Shown in pieces: positions 9,627 through 18,092 of a DNA stretch of 51,207 bases. Positions within the stretch are counted from its first letter, which is position 1, and every line of letters starts with the position of its first letter. The notes beneath the pieces were generated by a model that saw only the letters and a list, made by a program, of their open reading frames with translations, had not been told where the DNA came from and searched no databases. A program made the translations under genes and the position numbers. This DNA is from Pandoraea anhela (GTDB taxonomy: Bacteria > Pseudomonadota > Gammaproteobacteria > Burkholderiales > Burkholderiaceae), in assembly GCF_902459655.1 (NCBI RefSeq), contig NZ_CABPSB010000027.1, positions 1-51,207 of the forward strand, written 5' to 3'.

Positions 9627-9651
9627 CAGACACTCAGGACTTCCGGGCGGC

Positions 9652-11568
9652 TCAGGCGACGAGCTTCGTCGTCACTTGATCGGATGCCTTCGAGGCGCCT
9701 GCCGGCTGGAGATCGAAGCGCTCGCAGATCGACTTCGCGATACCTGCGGCGTCGAGACCCAACCCCGACAGAAGCAGTGCCGGGTCGCCATGATCGATGA
9801 AACGATCGGGCAGGCCCAATTGTAGTATGGGTCGATTACCCCCACTGGCCAACAGGGATTCCGCCACGGCCGAACCTGCGCCGCCCATGATGCTGCCCTC
9901 TTCGACCGTCACGAGATAATCGTGCGTCTGTGCCAGACGCGCAATCAGTTCATCGTCGATCGGCTTGACGAAGCGCATGTCCGCCACGGTGGCGTCGAGT
10001 TGCTGCGCGGCGGCCAGCGACGGCGCAACCATGCTGCCGAATGCCAGGATCGCGACGCGGCTTCCCGGTTGCGCTTCGCTTTCGCGACGCACGACACCCT
10101 TGCCGATCGGCAGCGCCGTCATCGTTTGCTCGATGGCTGCCCCCGTGCCCGCACCGCGCGGGTAACGCACCGCCGACGGCCCGTCGATCTGCACGCCGGT
10201 GTAGAGCATCTGACGGCACTCATTTTCATCCGACGGGGTCATCACGACCATGTTCGGAATGCAGCGCATGAACGGAATGTCGTAAGCGCCGGCGTGCGTG
10301 GCGCCGTCGGCGCCGACAAGGCCCGAGCGATCCAGCGCGAAGACGACGGGCAGATTCTGCAACGCGACGTCGTGGATCAACTGGTCGTAACCGCGTTGCA
10401 GGAACGTCGAGTAGATCGCAACGACAGGCTTCAGACCTTCCGTCGCCATACCGCCCGCGAACGTAACGGCGTGCTGTTCGGCGATGCCGACGTCGTAATA
10501 GCGATCCGGGAAACGCTTTTCGAATTCGACGAGCCCCGAACCCTCGCGCATGGCCGGGGTGATGCCCACGATGCGCTTGTCCACGGCGGCGATATCGCAA
10601 AGCCACTCGCCGAACACCTGCGTGTAGGTCTTCTTGCTGCTCGCGCTCGGCTTGATGCCTTCGGCCGGATTGAACTTGCCCGGACCGTGATACAGCACCG
10701 GATCCGCCTCGGCGAGCTTATAGCCGTATCCCTTACGCGTGACGACGTGCAGGAATTGCGGCCCTTTCAGATTCTTGATGTTTTCGAGCGTCGGAATCAG
10801 CGAGTCGAGGTCGTGACCGTCGATCGGGCCAATGTAGTTGAAGCCGAACTCCTCGAACATCGTGGCCGGCACCACCATGCCCTTGGCATGTTCTTCGAAC
10901 TTGCGCGCCAGTTCCAGCACCGGCGGGGCCACACTCAGCACCTTTTCCACGCCCTTCTTCGCCGCCGCGTAGAAACGCCCCGACATCAGGCGGGCCAGAT
11001 ATCGGTTGAGCGCACCGACCGGCGGCGAGATCGACATGTCGTTGTCGTTCAGGATGACGAGCAGCGGCACGTCTTCGTGCACACCCGCATTGTTCATCGC
11101 CTCGAACGCCATACCGGCGGTCATCGAACCGTCACCGATCACGGCGATGCCGAAGCGGTTCTCACCCTTCGTGCGTGCGCCGAGCGCCATACCGAGCGCG
11201 GCGGAAATCGACGTGCTCGAGTGCGCCGTGCCGAACGTGTCGTAAGGCGATTCGTCACGCTTCGGGAAACCCGAGATGCCGCCAAGCTGACGCAGCGAGC
11301 CCATCGCGTCGCGACGGCCGGTCAGAATCTTGTGCGGATAGCTCTGGTGCCCCACGTCCCAGACGATGCGATCTTCCGGCGTGTTGAAGACGTAGTGCAG
11401 CGCAATCGTCAGCTCGACCGTGCCGAGATTGGACGACAGGTGGCCGCCCGTACGCGACACGCTCTCGAGCACGAAAGCGCGCAGCTCCTCGGCCAGCGGC
11501 GCGAGTTGACGACGCTCCAGACGCCGCAGATCGGCCGGGTCATCGATAGTATTTAGAAGTTCGTACAT
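9652..11568 (-). CDS. dxs: 1-deoxy-D-xylulose-5-phosphate synthase
   Basis: Dxs condenses pyruvate and glyceraldehyde 3-phosphate, the entry step of the MEP pathway to isoprenoids and a source of DXP for thiamin and pyridoxal. The 638-residue protein has the thiamin-diphosphate motif ([18 protein letters not shown], about residues 146-163). It also has [18 protein letters not shown] with the catalytic His, and [17 protein letters not shown] with the conserved Glu. A transketolase C-terminal domain follows. Length and start ([17 protein letters not shown]) are standard. It lies downstream of ispA and xseB on the same strand, the conserved xseB-ispA-dxs order. The 284-base gap to ispA is longer than usual and may hold a second promoter. 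Confidence 0.97.
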   Translation of the reverse strand: MYELLNTIDDPADLRRLERRQLAPLAEELRAFVLESVSRTGGHLSSNLGTVELTIALHYVFNTPEDRIVWDVGHQSYPHKILTGRRDAMGSLRQLGGISGFPKRDESPYDTFGTAHSSTSISAALGMALGARTKGENRFGIAVIGDGSMTAGMAFEAMNNAGVHEDVPLLVILNDNDMSISPPVGALNRYLARLMSGRFYAAAKKGVEKVLSVAPPVLELARKFEEHAKGMVVPATMFEEFGFNYIGPIDGHDLDSLIPTLENIKNLKGPQFLHVVTRKGYGYKLAEADPVLYHGPGKFNPAEGIKPSASSKKTYTQVFGEWLCDIAAVDKRIVGITPAMREGSGLVEFEKRFPDRYYDVGIAEQHAVTFAGGMATEGLKPVVAIYSTFLQRGYDQLIHDVALQNLPVVFALDRSGLVGADGATHAGAYDIPFMRCIPNMVVMTPSDENECRQMLYTGVQIDGPSAVRYPRGAGTGAAIEQTMTALPIGKGVVRRESEAQPGSRVAILAFGSMVAPSLAAAQQLDATVADMRFVKPIDDELIARLAQTHDYLVTVEEGSIMGGAGSAVAESLLASGGNRPILQLGLPDRFIDHGDPALLLSGLGLDAAGIAKSICERFDLQPAGASKASDQVTTKLVA

Positions 11569-11852
11569 CGTCGTTCCATATATAGGCGTTCCTTACCGGG
11601 CCGCTCCCCCTGTGAGCGTTTCCCGATCTCCTGCCGGTGCGTTCTGTGGGGAGATCGCGCCGACCCTCCTTGCCCCTTGCTCAATTCCTACTGCATACCG
11701 TCCCGCCAACACCACTCACGCCAGATTTACGCCCAACTGACGCGCCTGACATGATTGACGTGCCGCCGGGACCGTTCAGACAACCATGAATGATCTTGCA
11801 ATGCAGGCCGGCATTTTCGCCGCTTCTGCGGCGAACCGCCCGCCTACACCCA

Positions 11853-12749
11853 TCAGTTGATGCGATCGACCACGTAATCGGCCAGCGCACGCAGACGTTC
11901 CGCATTACCCAGCGAAGTGCTCGCGGCATGCGCGTGCGCACGCAGCTTCTCGGCGTACGCGCGGGCGCCGTCGAGCCCCATGAGCGACACATACGTCGGC
12001 TTGTCGTTCGCGGCGTCCTTGCCTGCCGTCTTGCCCAGCGTGGCCGAGTCGGCCGTCGCATCGAGAATGTCGTCCACCACCTGGAAAGCAAGGCCGACGG
12101 CCGCCGCATACGCATCGAGCGCAACGGTTTCGTCGTCCGACAATGCACGACCACAAATCGCGCCCATGCGCAGCGACGCGCGCAGCAACGCCCCGGTCTT
12201 CAGACGGTGCATGTTTTCCAGTTGCGCCTGGGTGAGCTTGATGCCGACGCTTTCCAGATCGATCGCCTGTCCACCCGCCATGCCGAGCGCACCCGAGGCC
12301 AGCGCCAGTTCGCGCACCAGCGCCAGCGATTGCGCGGCGCTCAGATCGCTCGTGGCCTCCCCCAGCAACGCGAACGCCTGGGTTTGCAGACCGTCGCCGG
12401 CGAGCAGCCCGGTCGCTTCGTCGTATTGCACGTGCACCGTCGGCTTGCCGCGGCGCAGATCGTCGTCGTCCATACACGGCAGATCGTCGTGCACCAGCGA
12501 ATAGGCATGAATCATTTCGACGGCACATGCGGCACGGTCGAGCGCCGCTTCGCTCGCCTGCGTGACTTCGCCCGCAGCGAAACACAGCAACGGACGCACC
12601 CGCTTGCCGCCGCCGAGCACGGCGTAACGCATCGATTCGTTGAGGCGTGCCGAGCCGCCATCGGCAGCCTGCGGCAGCGCGGCGTCGAGCGCCTGTTCCA
12701 CACGGGCCTGCACTGCCTGCATCCAGGCCTTGATATTCTGATCCGCCAT
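11853..12749 (-). CDS. ispA: farnesyl/geranyl diphosphate synthase (short-chain polyprenyl synthase)
   Basis: IspA elongates dimethylallyl diphosphate with isopentenyl diphosphate to farnesyl diphosphate. The 298-residue protein has both aspartate-rich motifs: DDLPCMDDDDLRRGKP (first, FARM) and FQVVDDILD (second, SARM). It also has the GGKRVRPLLC substrate-binding block. The DDxxxxD spacing in the first motif is the bacterial FPP synthase type. It stands between xseB and dxs and feeds directly on the pathway that dxs starts. A weak stem at 11816-11835 follows the gene. The start at 12749 (MADQNIKAWMQAV) fits the family. Confidence 0.95.
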   Translation of the reverse strand: MADQNIKAWMQAVQARVEQALDAALPQAADGGSARLNESMRYAVLGGGKRVRPLLCFAAGEVTQASEAALDRAACAVEMIHAYSLVHDDLPCMDDDDLRRGKPTVHVQYDEATGLLAGDGLQTQAFALLGEATSDLSAAQSLALVRELALASGALGMAGGQAIDLESVGIKLTQAQLENMHRLKTGALLRASLRMGAICGRALSDDETVALDAYAAAVGLAFQVVDDILDATADSATLGKTAGKDAANDKPTYVSLMGLDGARAYAEKLRAHAHAASTSLGNAERLRALADYVVDRIN

Positions 12750-12866
12750 CGTCTTCGTCCTGCACGTGCCCCTTGGGCCGTGCGTGTTATTGAAGCGCCC
12801 CGGTGTCGCGGGAACGCTGTGGGTCGTGGGTCGTCTTGCCGTGTTGCCGAATCCGGGGCGAGCGGC

Positions 12867-13139
12867 TCAAAACTCGTCGCGCGTCGTCGCGTCGAGCGGC
12901 TTGAGCGTCTCGCCTTCGAGCACCTTCACCTGCTGCTCCACCTTCTCGAGCAGGCCCTGGCAGTACTTCACCAGCACGGCGCCGCGCCGGTAGGCGCCAA
13001 GCGAGTCCTCCAGTCCCAGATCACCGCCCTCCATGCGCCCGACGAGCGTTTCCAGCTCGGCTAGCGCAGCCTCGTAGGTCTCGGGCAGGTCTTGCGGCAC
13101 GTCGGGTGCCGCGTCTTGCGACTTTGCAGTCTTGGCCAT
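12867..13139 (-). CDS. xseB: exodeoxyribonuclease VII small subunit
   Basis: This 90-residue helical protein partners the large subunit XseA in exonuclease VII. The core signature PETYEAALAELETLVGRMEG, DLGLEDSLGAYRRGAVLVKY and CQGLLEKVEQQVKVLEG is complete. An N-terminal segment of about 18 residues (MAKTAKSQDAAPD...) is Lys/Ala rich and poorly conserved. It starts the minus-strand xseB-ispA-dxs run and is divergent from the Rieske gene. xseA is not in this window. Confidence 0.95.
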   Translation of the reverse strand: MAKTAKSQDAAPDVPQDLPETYEAALAELETLVGRMEGGDLGLEDSLGAYRRGAVLVKYCQGLLEKVEQQVKVLEGETLKPLDATTRDEF

Positions 13140-13291
13140 AAACGCAAAATTCGGGTCGAATGTTCCATTTTACGGCAAAAGCGCACTAGCTCGCAGAGCG
13201 TAAATTGCCTCAAAACGGCTCGCACTGACAATTTTCGGACATTATTTAACGTAAATCATGGACTTAGCAGCCCCCGGAAGCTTAGACCGGG

Positions 13292-13297
13292 TATAAT
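13292..13297 (+). promoter_or_regulatory. -10 element of the Rieske oxygenase promoter
   Basis: A perfect TATAAT lies 71 bases before the ATG at 13368, in the divergent gap to xseB. The region at -35 (CCCCCG) is poor. Confidence 0.45.
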
Positions 13298-13367
13298 CGT
13301 CGGTTCCCCTAAATCGATTTTTCGATGGTTGGGTTGTTCACTGCTTTCAAGCTAGACGGGAGTGGGA

Positions 13368-14483
13368 ATGTCCAATCTAAGCAGCGCTTTGCAACTGAAA
13401 CCGGCCTCGAGCCAACTGCCGGTCTACACGTATTTCGACGAGGCGCTCCTCGCCCGCGAGCGTGAAGTCCTTTTTAAGCACGGCCCGCGTTACGTGGGCC
13501 ATGAATTGATGGTCCCGGAAGCCGGCGATTATTTCGCCCTTCCGGCAGAGCAGGAAGGCCGCATGCTGGTCCGCAATGGCGCGGGCGAGCATAACGGCAT
13601 CGAACTGCTTTCCAACGTCTGCCGCCATCGACAGGCGGTCATGCTCAATGGGCGCGGGAATACGCCCAACATCGTGTGTCCGCTTCACCGTTGGACTTAC
13701 GACACAAAGGGCGAACTGCTCGGCGCGCCGCATTTTCCGGAAAAGCCCTGCCTGAACCTCGGCAAATTCCCGCTGCAACGCTGGAATGGGCTGCTGTTCG
13801 AAGCCGAAGGCCGCGACGTACAGAAGGATCTCGCACGGCTTGGCGTGAAGCACCATCTCGACTTTTCGAACTTCATGTTCGATCACGTCGAAGTGCACGA
13901 GTGTAACTACAACTGGAAGACGTTCATCGAGGTGTACCTCGAGGACTACCACGTCGTCCCGTTCCATCCGGGTCTGGGGAGTTTCGTCTCATGCGAAGAC
14001 CTCAGTTGGGAGTTCGGCGACTGGTACAGCGTCCAGACCGTTGGCGTTCACGAAGGCCTCGCGAAACCGGGCAGCCCCATCTACCGCCAGTGGCACGACG
14101 TGCTGCTGCGCTACCGCGAAGGGGTGCCGCCGGACTTCGGCGCGATCTGGATGGTGTACTACCCGCATCTCATGATCGAGTGGTATCCGCATGTGCTGGT
14201 GGTGTCGTGGCTGATTCCGCGCGGTCCGCAGAAGACGACCAACATCGTCGAATTCTATTACCCGGAGGAAATCGCGCTCTTCGAGCGCGAATTCATCGAG
14301 GCCGAGCGTGCCGCGTATATGGAAACGGCGCGCGAGGACGACGAGATCGCCGAACGCATGGACGCCGGCCGCCGTGCCCTGTTCGAGCGCGGGGTCTCCG
14401 AAGTCGGGCCTTACCAGAGCCCGATGGAAGACGGCATGCAGCACTTCCACGAGTTCCTGCGTCGTCAAATGGGCGACTTCTGA
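13368..14483 (+). CDS. Rieske [2Fe-2S] aromatic-ring-hydroxylase-type oxygenase, alpha subunit
   Basis: The 371-residue protein binds a Rieske cluster through C85-x-H87 and C104-x2-H107 (CRHRQ ... CPLHRW). It has a mononuclear-iron catalytic domain with NYNWKTFIE and EDYHVVPFH (His195, His200). This is the architecture of ring-hydroxylating oxygenase alpha subunits and of demethylating or choline-type Rieske monooxygenases; the substrate cannot be told from sequence. No ferredoxin, reductase or beta subunit is encoded nearby, so electron transfer partners must lie elsewhere. The start chosen is ATG 13368, with GGGAG upstream; a GTG six bases earlier is also in frame. A terminator follows, suggesting a single-gene transcript. 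Confidence 0.9.
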   Translation: MSNLSSALQLKPASSQLPVYTYFDEALLAREREVLFKHGPRYVGHELMVPEAGDYFALPAEQEGRMLVRNGAGEHNGIELLSNVCRHRQAVMLNGRGNTPNIVCPLHRWTYDTKGELLGAPHFPEKPCLNLGKFPLQRWNGLLFEAEGRDVQKDLARLGVKHHLDFSNFMFDHVEVHECNYNWKTFIEVYLEDYHVVPFHPGLGSFVSCEDLSWEFGDWYSVQTVGVHEGLAKPGSPIYRQWHDVLLRYREGVPPDFGAIWMVYYPHLMIEWYPHVLVVSWLIPRGPQKTTNIVEFYYPEEIALFEREFIEAERAAYMETAREDDEIAERMDAGRRALFERGVSEVGPYQSPMEDGMQHFHEFLRRQMGDF

Positions 14484-14605
14484 GGCTAAGACACCGGCAA
14501 TCTCACTCAAGAAGCCGGTGAAGCCCACTGACGCACCTCAGACGCCCATCAGCCCCGTTGTGGTTTGGGCGAGACTGAATTAAATATTTGCCGAAATATT
14601 CGCTG

Positions 14606-14636
14606 AACGGCGGGCCATGTGCCCGCCGTTTTCGTT
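14606..14636 (+). terminator. terminator after the Rieske gene
   Basis: AACGGCGGGC pairs with GCCCGCCGTT around CATGT, followed by TTCGTT. It lies 123 bases after the stop codon. Confidence 0.7.
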
Positions 14637-14772
14637 AGAATCGTCGCCATGCTTACGATATGACCGTGGACGAGGCGTTTGTGCCGCACAGTCATCTGCG
14701 CACGGCATAAAACGCGTTCGTTTGCGCTATTGCGCCCGCCCCCTTTCTCGCCGTCATCGGCCACAACTCGCC

Positions 14773-15627
14773 ATGCAATCGCTCTGGATGTTGGTCTCCG
14801 CCTTCATGTTCACGTTGATGGGGCTCTTCATCAAACTGGCGGCAAGCGAGTACAACACCGGCGAAATCGTGCTCTATCGCAGTCTTATCGGCGTCATCGT
14901 CCTGCTTGCGATTTCACGTGCGCGAGGGCAGTCGGTCCGCACGCGGCATCTGGGTTCGCACATCAAACGCAGCGTGGCCGGCGTGGTCTCCCTCGGGCTT
15001 TGGTTCTATTCCCTCACGCAACTGCCGCTCTCCACGGCGATGACGCTCAACTACATGTCGCCGATCTGGATTTCCCTGATCGTCATGGGGACCGCCGCCA
15101 TTCGCGGAAGCCTGCGCACCGACTTTCGTCTGGTCGCGGCCATTTTCGCGGGGTTCGTCGGCGTTGCACTGCTGTTGCAGCCGACGATCGACAGTCAGGC
15201 TTGGGGGGGCGGCGTCGCCGGGGTAGTCTCAGGCGTGTTTTCGGCCGTGGCTTACATGCAGGTCAAGGAACTGGGCCGCGCGGGCGAACCCGATTGGCGC
15301 ATCGTCTTCTATTTCTCGACCGGCGGTGTACTGCTGGGCCTCGCGTGGGTAGCGATCGACGGAATGCATGCGCTTACCTGGCATGGCGCCGGGCTGATGC
15401 TCGGTGTCGGTATTGCGGCGCTCATTGCGCAAACCGCGCTCACCCGGGCGTTCAGTCTGGGCAACACGCTCGTTACCGCGAATCTCCAATACTCGGGCGT
15501 AATCTTCGCTACACTGATCAGCATGCTTGTCTGGGGCGACTGGCCTGCGCTGGCCGGCTGGATCGGCATGCTGCTCATCGTGGCGAGCGGCATGACCGCG
15601 CTTCGCCGACCGTCACCCTCCGCCTGA
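14773..15627 (+). CDS. EamA/DMT-family membrane transporter
   Basis: The 284-residue protein has about ten hydrophobic segments arranged as two five-helix EamA repeats (for example SLWMLVSAFMFTLMGLFIKL at the start and GWIGMLLIVASGMTAL at the end). Drug/metabolite transporters of this kind usually export amino acids, nucleotides or other small metabolites across the inner membrane; this one's cargo is unknown. The motif YRSLIGVIVLL and TLNYMSPIW are typical of RhaT/EamA members found in Burkholderiales. The start at 14773 (MQSLWML) puts the first helix at the N-terminus. The sulfurtransferase gene follows 42 bases later on the same strand and may be co-transcribed. Confidence 0.9.
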   Translation: MQSLWMLVSAFMFTLMGLFIKLAASEYNTGEIVLYRSLIGVIVLLAISRARGQSVRTRHLGSHIKRSVAGVVSLGLWFYSLTQLPLSTAMTLNYMSPIWISLIVMGTAAIRGSLRTDFRLVAAIFAGFVGVALLLQPTIDSQAWGGGVAGVVSGVFSAVAYMQVKELGRAGEPDWRIVFYFSTGGVLLGLAWVAIDGMHALTWHGAGLMLGVGIAALIAQTALTRAFSLGNTLVTANLQYSGVIFATLISMLVWGDWPALAGWIGMLLIVASGMTALRRPSPSA

Positions 15628-15669
15628 TCGCCGCCGAACGATTCCCCCACGCTCGCTTGCGGAGACGTC

Positions 15670-16554
15670 ATGATTCACACGCATTTCACCACGCTCATCA
15701 GTCCGCAAAATCTCGACGCGCTGATGCAAACCGCCGCCGATGGCGGCGCCCCGGTGGTCATCTTCGACTGCCGATTCGATCTCGCTGACCCGACGGCAGG
15801 CGAAGCCGCCTACGTGGGCGGCCATCTCTTCGGCGCGTTCTACGCGCACCTCGAACGCGACCTTTCCGGCAAGACGACCGGCAAGAACGGCCGCCACCCG
15901 CTCCCCGATCGTGACACGCTCGTGCGTCATCTCGTCGCGTGCGGCTTGTCCAAAGGCCAGCAGGTCGTGGCTTACGACGCGCAAGGCGGCATGTACGCAG
16001 CGCGCCTGTGGTGGTTGCTCCGCTGGCTGGGGCATGAATCCGTCGCGGTGCTGGACGGCGGTCTGCAAGCCTGGGAAGCCGCAGGCTTCAAGCTGGACGC
16101 CGCCCCGCCGGAGGAGCCGCCCCCTGGGGACTTCACCCCGGGAGAGCCGCTGGCGACGACCGCAGATGCCGCAGCGATCGAGCGCAACCTCACATCGCAT
16201 GAGCGCCTGGTCATCGACGCGCGCGCCCCCGACCGCTATCGCGGCGAGAACGAAACGCTCGATCCGATCGGCGGCCATATCCCGGGCGCGGCCAATCGCT
16301 TCTTCAAAGACAATCTCGGGCCGGATGGACGCTTCAAGCCCGCGGCCGCACTTCGGGAAGCGTTCGTGCAGGTCATTGGCCATGACCGCCAGCCCGAACG
16401 CGTCATCTCGCAATGCGGCTCGGGCGTCACAGCCTGCCACAACCTGCTCGCGATGGAAGTCGCCGGCCTGCACGGCGCCAGCCTCTATCCTGGATCGTGG
16501 AGCGAGTGGTGCGCCGACAAACGCCGCCCGGTAGCGACGGGCGCGCAGCCGTAA
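15670..16554 (+). CDS. 3-mercaptopyruvate-type sulfurtransferase (tandem rhodanese)
   Basis: The 294-residue protein has two rhodanese domains; the C-terminal one carries the active loop ISQCGSGVTACH. The CGSGVTA loop is typical of 3-mercaptopyruvate sulfurtransferases (SseA type), whereas thiosulfate sulfurtransferases usually have CRKGVTA. The N-terminal domain has the usual QVVAYDAQGGMYAARLWW block in which the catalytic Cys is replaced. It likely moves sulfur from mercaptopyruvate to cyanide or thiols in the cytoplasm. It lies 42 bases downstream of the DMT gene and is followed by a strong terminator. Confidence 0.9.
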   Translation: MIHTHFTTLISPQNLDALMQTAADGGAPVVIFDCRFDLADPTAGEAAYVGGHLFGAFYAHLERDLSGKTTGKNGRHPLPDRDTLVRHLVACGLSKGQQVVAYDAQGGMYAARLWWLLRWLGHESVAVLDGGLQAWEAAGFKLDAAPPEEPPPGDFTPGEPLATTADAAAIERNLTSHERLVIDARAPDRYRGENETLDPIGGHIPGAANRFFKDNLGPDGRFKPAAALREAFVQVIGHDRQPERVISQCGSGVTACHNLLAMEVAGLHGASLYPGSWSEWCADKRRPVATGAQP

Positions 16555-16632
16555 AACCCGATCGTCGAAGGACAACGCTACGGGTGTCGCCCTCGGGACG
16601 AATCACGTAGCCGTCGCCAACGACCGGCCACG

Positions 16633-16669
16633 AAAAAGCCGCTTCGACCGTCATCGAAGCGGCTTTTTT
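16633..16669 (+). terminator. strong Rho-independent terminator
   Basis: A stem of about 15 bp (AAAAAGCCGCTTCGA with TCGAAGCGGCTTTTT) around a six-base loop, ending in six T. It lies 79 bases after the sulfurtransferase stop and, because A-rich on the left, may also act on the minus strand. Confidence 0.85.
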
Positions 16670-16774
16670 GTTGAGAATCGATACTCGCGGCGGCAGACGC
16701 GCTCGGGCGACGCGATCTCGTATGGCCGAAACTGCCTGAACTGCAAGCAGGCCCCAAACGATCAATGGGGCCCC

Positions 16775-16867
16775 AAAGGCCTAAGAGGCACAAAGACCTA
16801 AAAGACACAAAGAGCAAAAAGCACACAAGGACACAAAAGACACAACGGGCCCGAAAGGCCCGAAGCA
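16775..16867. repeat. purine-rich degenerate repeat array, about 9-bp period
   Basis: About ten imperfect units related to ACACAAAG lie back to back just past the 3' end of the ZIP gene. The strand bias (A and G on plus) is strong. It has no coding content. Its unit resembles the 8-bp array on the other side of the ZIP gene. Confidence 0.6.
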
Positions 16868-16885
16868 CCCAAATTGCCGAGGCCG

Positions 16886-17767
16886 TCAGCGCTTTGCGTC
16901 GGCGCCCGTCGAAGTCTCGCCTACGCTTGCCGCCACCGCCGACAGCGCAAGCGCGCTACCGCCGTTGTCGCGGTCATGTCCATGACCGTGCTCATGATCG
17001 TGACCATTGAGCCAGACGACCAACGCGAGTCCCACGGCGATCAGCAGGATCTGCGGCAGCGCATCGCGCGGCGACGTACGACGCTGCATCTGCGGCATCA
17101 GGTCGGACACGGCAATGTAGATAAAGCTGCTTGCAGCGAGCGCCAACAGGTACGGAATCAGGCTTTGCAGACGATCGAGCATGAAGTAGCCGAGCACGCC
17201 GCCCAGCAGCGCCGTCAGGCTCGAGGCAAGCGTGAGCACCAGCGCCTTGCGGCGCTTGAAGCCGGCATTGAGCAACACCATGAAGTCGCCGAGCTTGTGC
17301 GCCACTTCGTGCACCGTAATCGATACCGTCGCCGCTACCCCCAGGCGCGGATCCGTGAGGAACGCCGCCGCGATTACCACGCCGTCGGCGAAATTATGGA
17401 TCGCGCTGCCGACCAGAATCATCCAACCGCCCTTGCCCGCCTCGTGCGCGTCATGCCCATGCTCGTGATGATGCCCGTCTCCCTCGTGATGGTGGCTATG
17501 ACGCAGCAATGCGAGCTTCTCCAGCAGAAAGAACCCCAGCAATCCGCCTAACAACCAGCGCGTGATGACATGAGCGTCGACGTGCGACTCCAGGCTCTCG
17601 GGCAGCAAATGCAGCAGCGCCGTGCCGAGCAGCACCCCCGCCGAGAAGCTGACCATCTTGTCGATGAGCTTCGAGAGCAGGCCGAGCGACAACGACGCCG
17701 CGCCGAACAGGCTCAATACGCCGGAAGCCAGCGTGGCGATAACGATGAAAAGAAAGATGGCGTCGAT
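16886..17767 (-). CDS. ZIP-family divalent metal transporter
   Basis: The protein has the ZIP fold: two sets of helices around a His-rich loop (HSHHHEGDGHHHEHGHD, about residues 91-107). The metal-path motifs HNFADGVVIAAAF and HEVAHKLGDF in helices 4 and 5 are intact. A second His-rich stretch (NGHDHEHGHGHD) is near the C-terminus. Such proteins move Zn2+ or Fe2+ across the inner membrane. The start is unusual. A TTG at 17716 would cut the first membrane helix in half, whereas the frame stays open to an ATC codon at 17767 (ATC GAC GCC ATC TTT). That ATC has GGGAG seven bases upstream and restores a full first helix (IFLFIVIATLASGVLSL). No ATG, GTG or TTG is available there. I chose 17767, giving 293 residues. 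Confidence 0.85.
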   Translation of the reverse strand: MDAIFLFIVIATLASGVLSLFGAASLSLGLLSKLIDKMVSFSAGVLLGTALLHLLPESLESHVDAHVITRWLLGGLLGFFLLEKLALLRHSHHHEGDGHHHEHGHDAHEAGKGGWMILVGSAIHNFADGVVIAAAFLTDPRLGVAATVSITVHEVAHKLGDFMVLLNAGFKRRKALVLTLASSLTALLGGVLGYFMLDRLQSLIPYLLALAASSFIYIAVSDLMPQMQRRTSPRDALPQILLIAVGLALVVWLNGHDHEHGHGHDRDNGGSALALSAVAASVGETSTGADAKR

Positions 17768-18092
17768 GGTGATTCTCCCGCAGGCAAGCCGGCGATTTAA
17801 CCAGCTTTTACCGCGTCAGGCAAACCGTCGGCCCATGCGGTGCAAAGGTGCAAAGGGGCGAAGGGACAAAGGGACAAAGGGACGAAGAGGCAAAGAGGCA
17901 AAGGAACGAACGGGCACAGAGACATAGGGGCGGCAGTTCCCTCTGCTCGCCGTCACGCGCCGCCGACGCACTGGACCCCACGTCGTTCAGCGGCCCGCCG
18001 ACCCTTTTCCGGGACGCGGGCGCGGCCGATGCAAAGGCTCATCGACTCACCCCGAGCCGCCGCCCCCACCGGCCCACCAACGCGGAAGCCGG
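17768..18092. other. gene-free region with an 8-bp tandem array
   Basis: These 325 bases separate the dienelactone-hydrolase gene from the downstream ZIP gene. Apart from the 8-bp array at 17840-17927 I see no gene, no clear promoter and no strong terminator. Confidence 0.55.
17840..17927. repeat. tandem array of 11 units of 8 bp
   Basis: Eleven consecutive 8-base units with consensus GGRCAAAG (for example GTGCAAAG twice, GGACAAAG twice, AGGCAAAG twice). The period is exactly eight throughout, with substitutions but no indels. It lies 73 bases upstream of the ZIP start. Confidence 0.85.

Noticed and set aside
9452-9651. Riboswitch upstream of folE2
   Set aside because: Apart from the dxs terminator and the palindrome, no tetrahydrofolate or other known aptamer pattern was recognised.
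16775-17927. CRISPR array
   Set aside because: The repeats are tandem 8-9 bp units with no spacers and no cas genes nearby.
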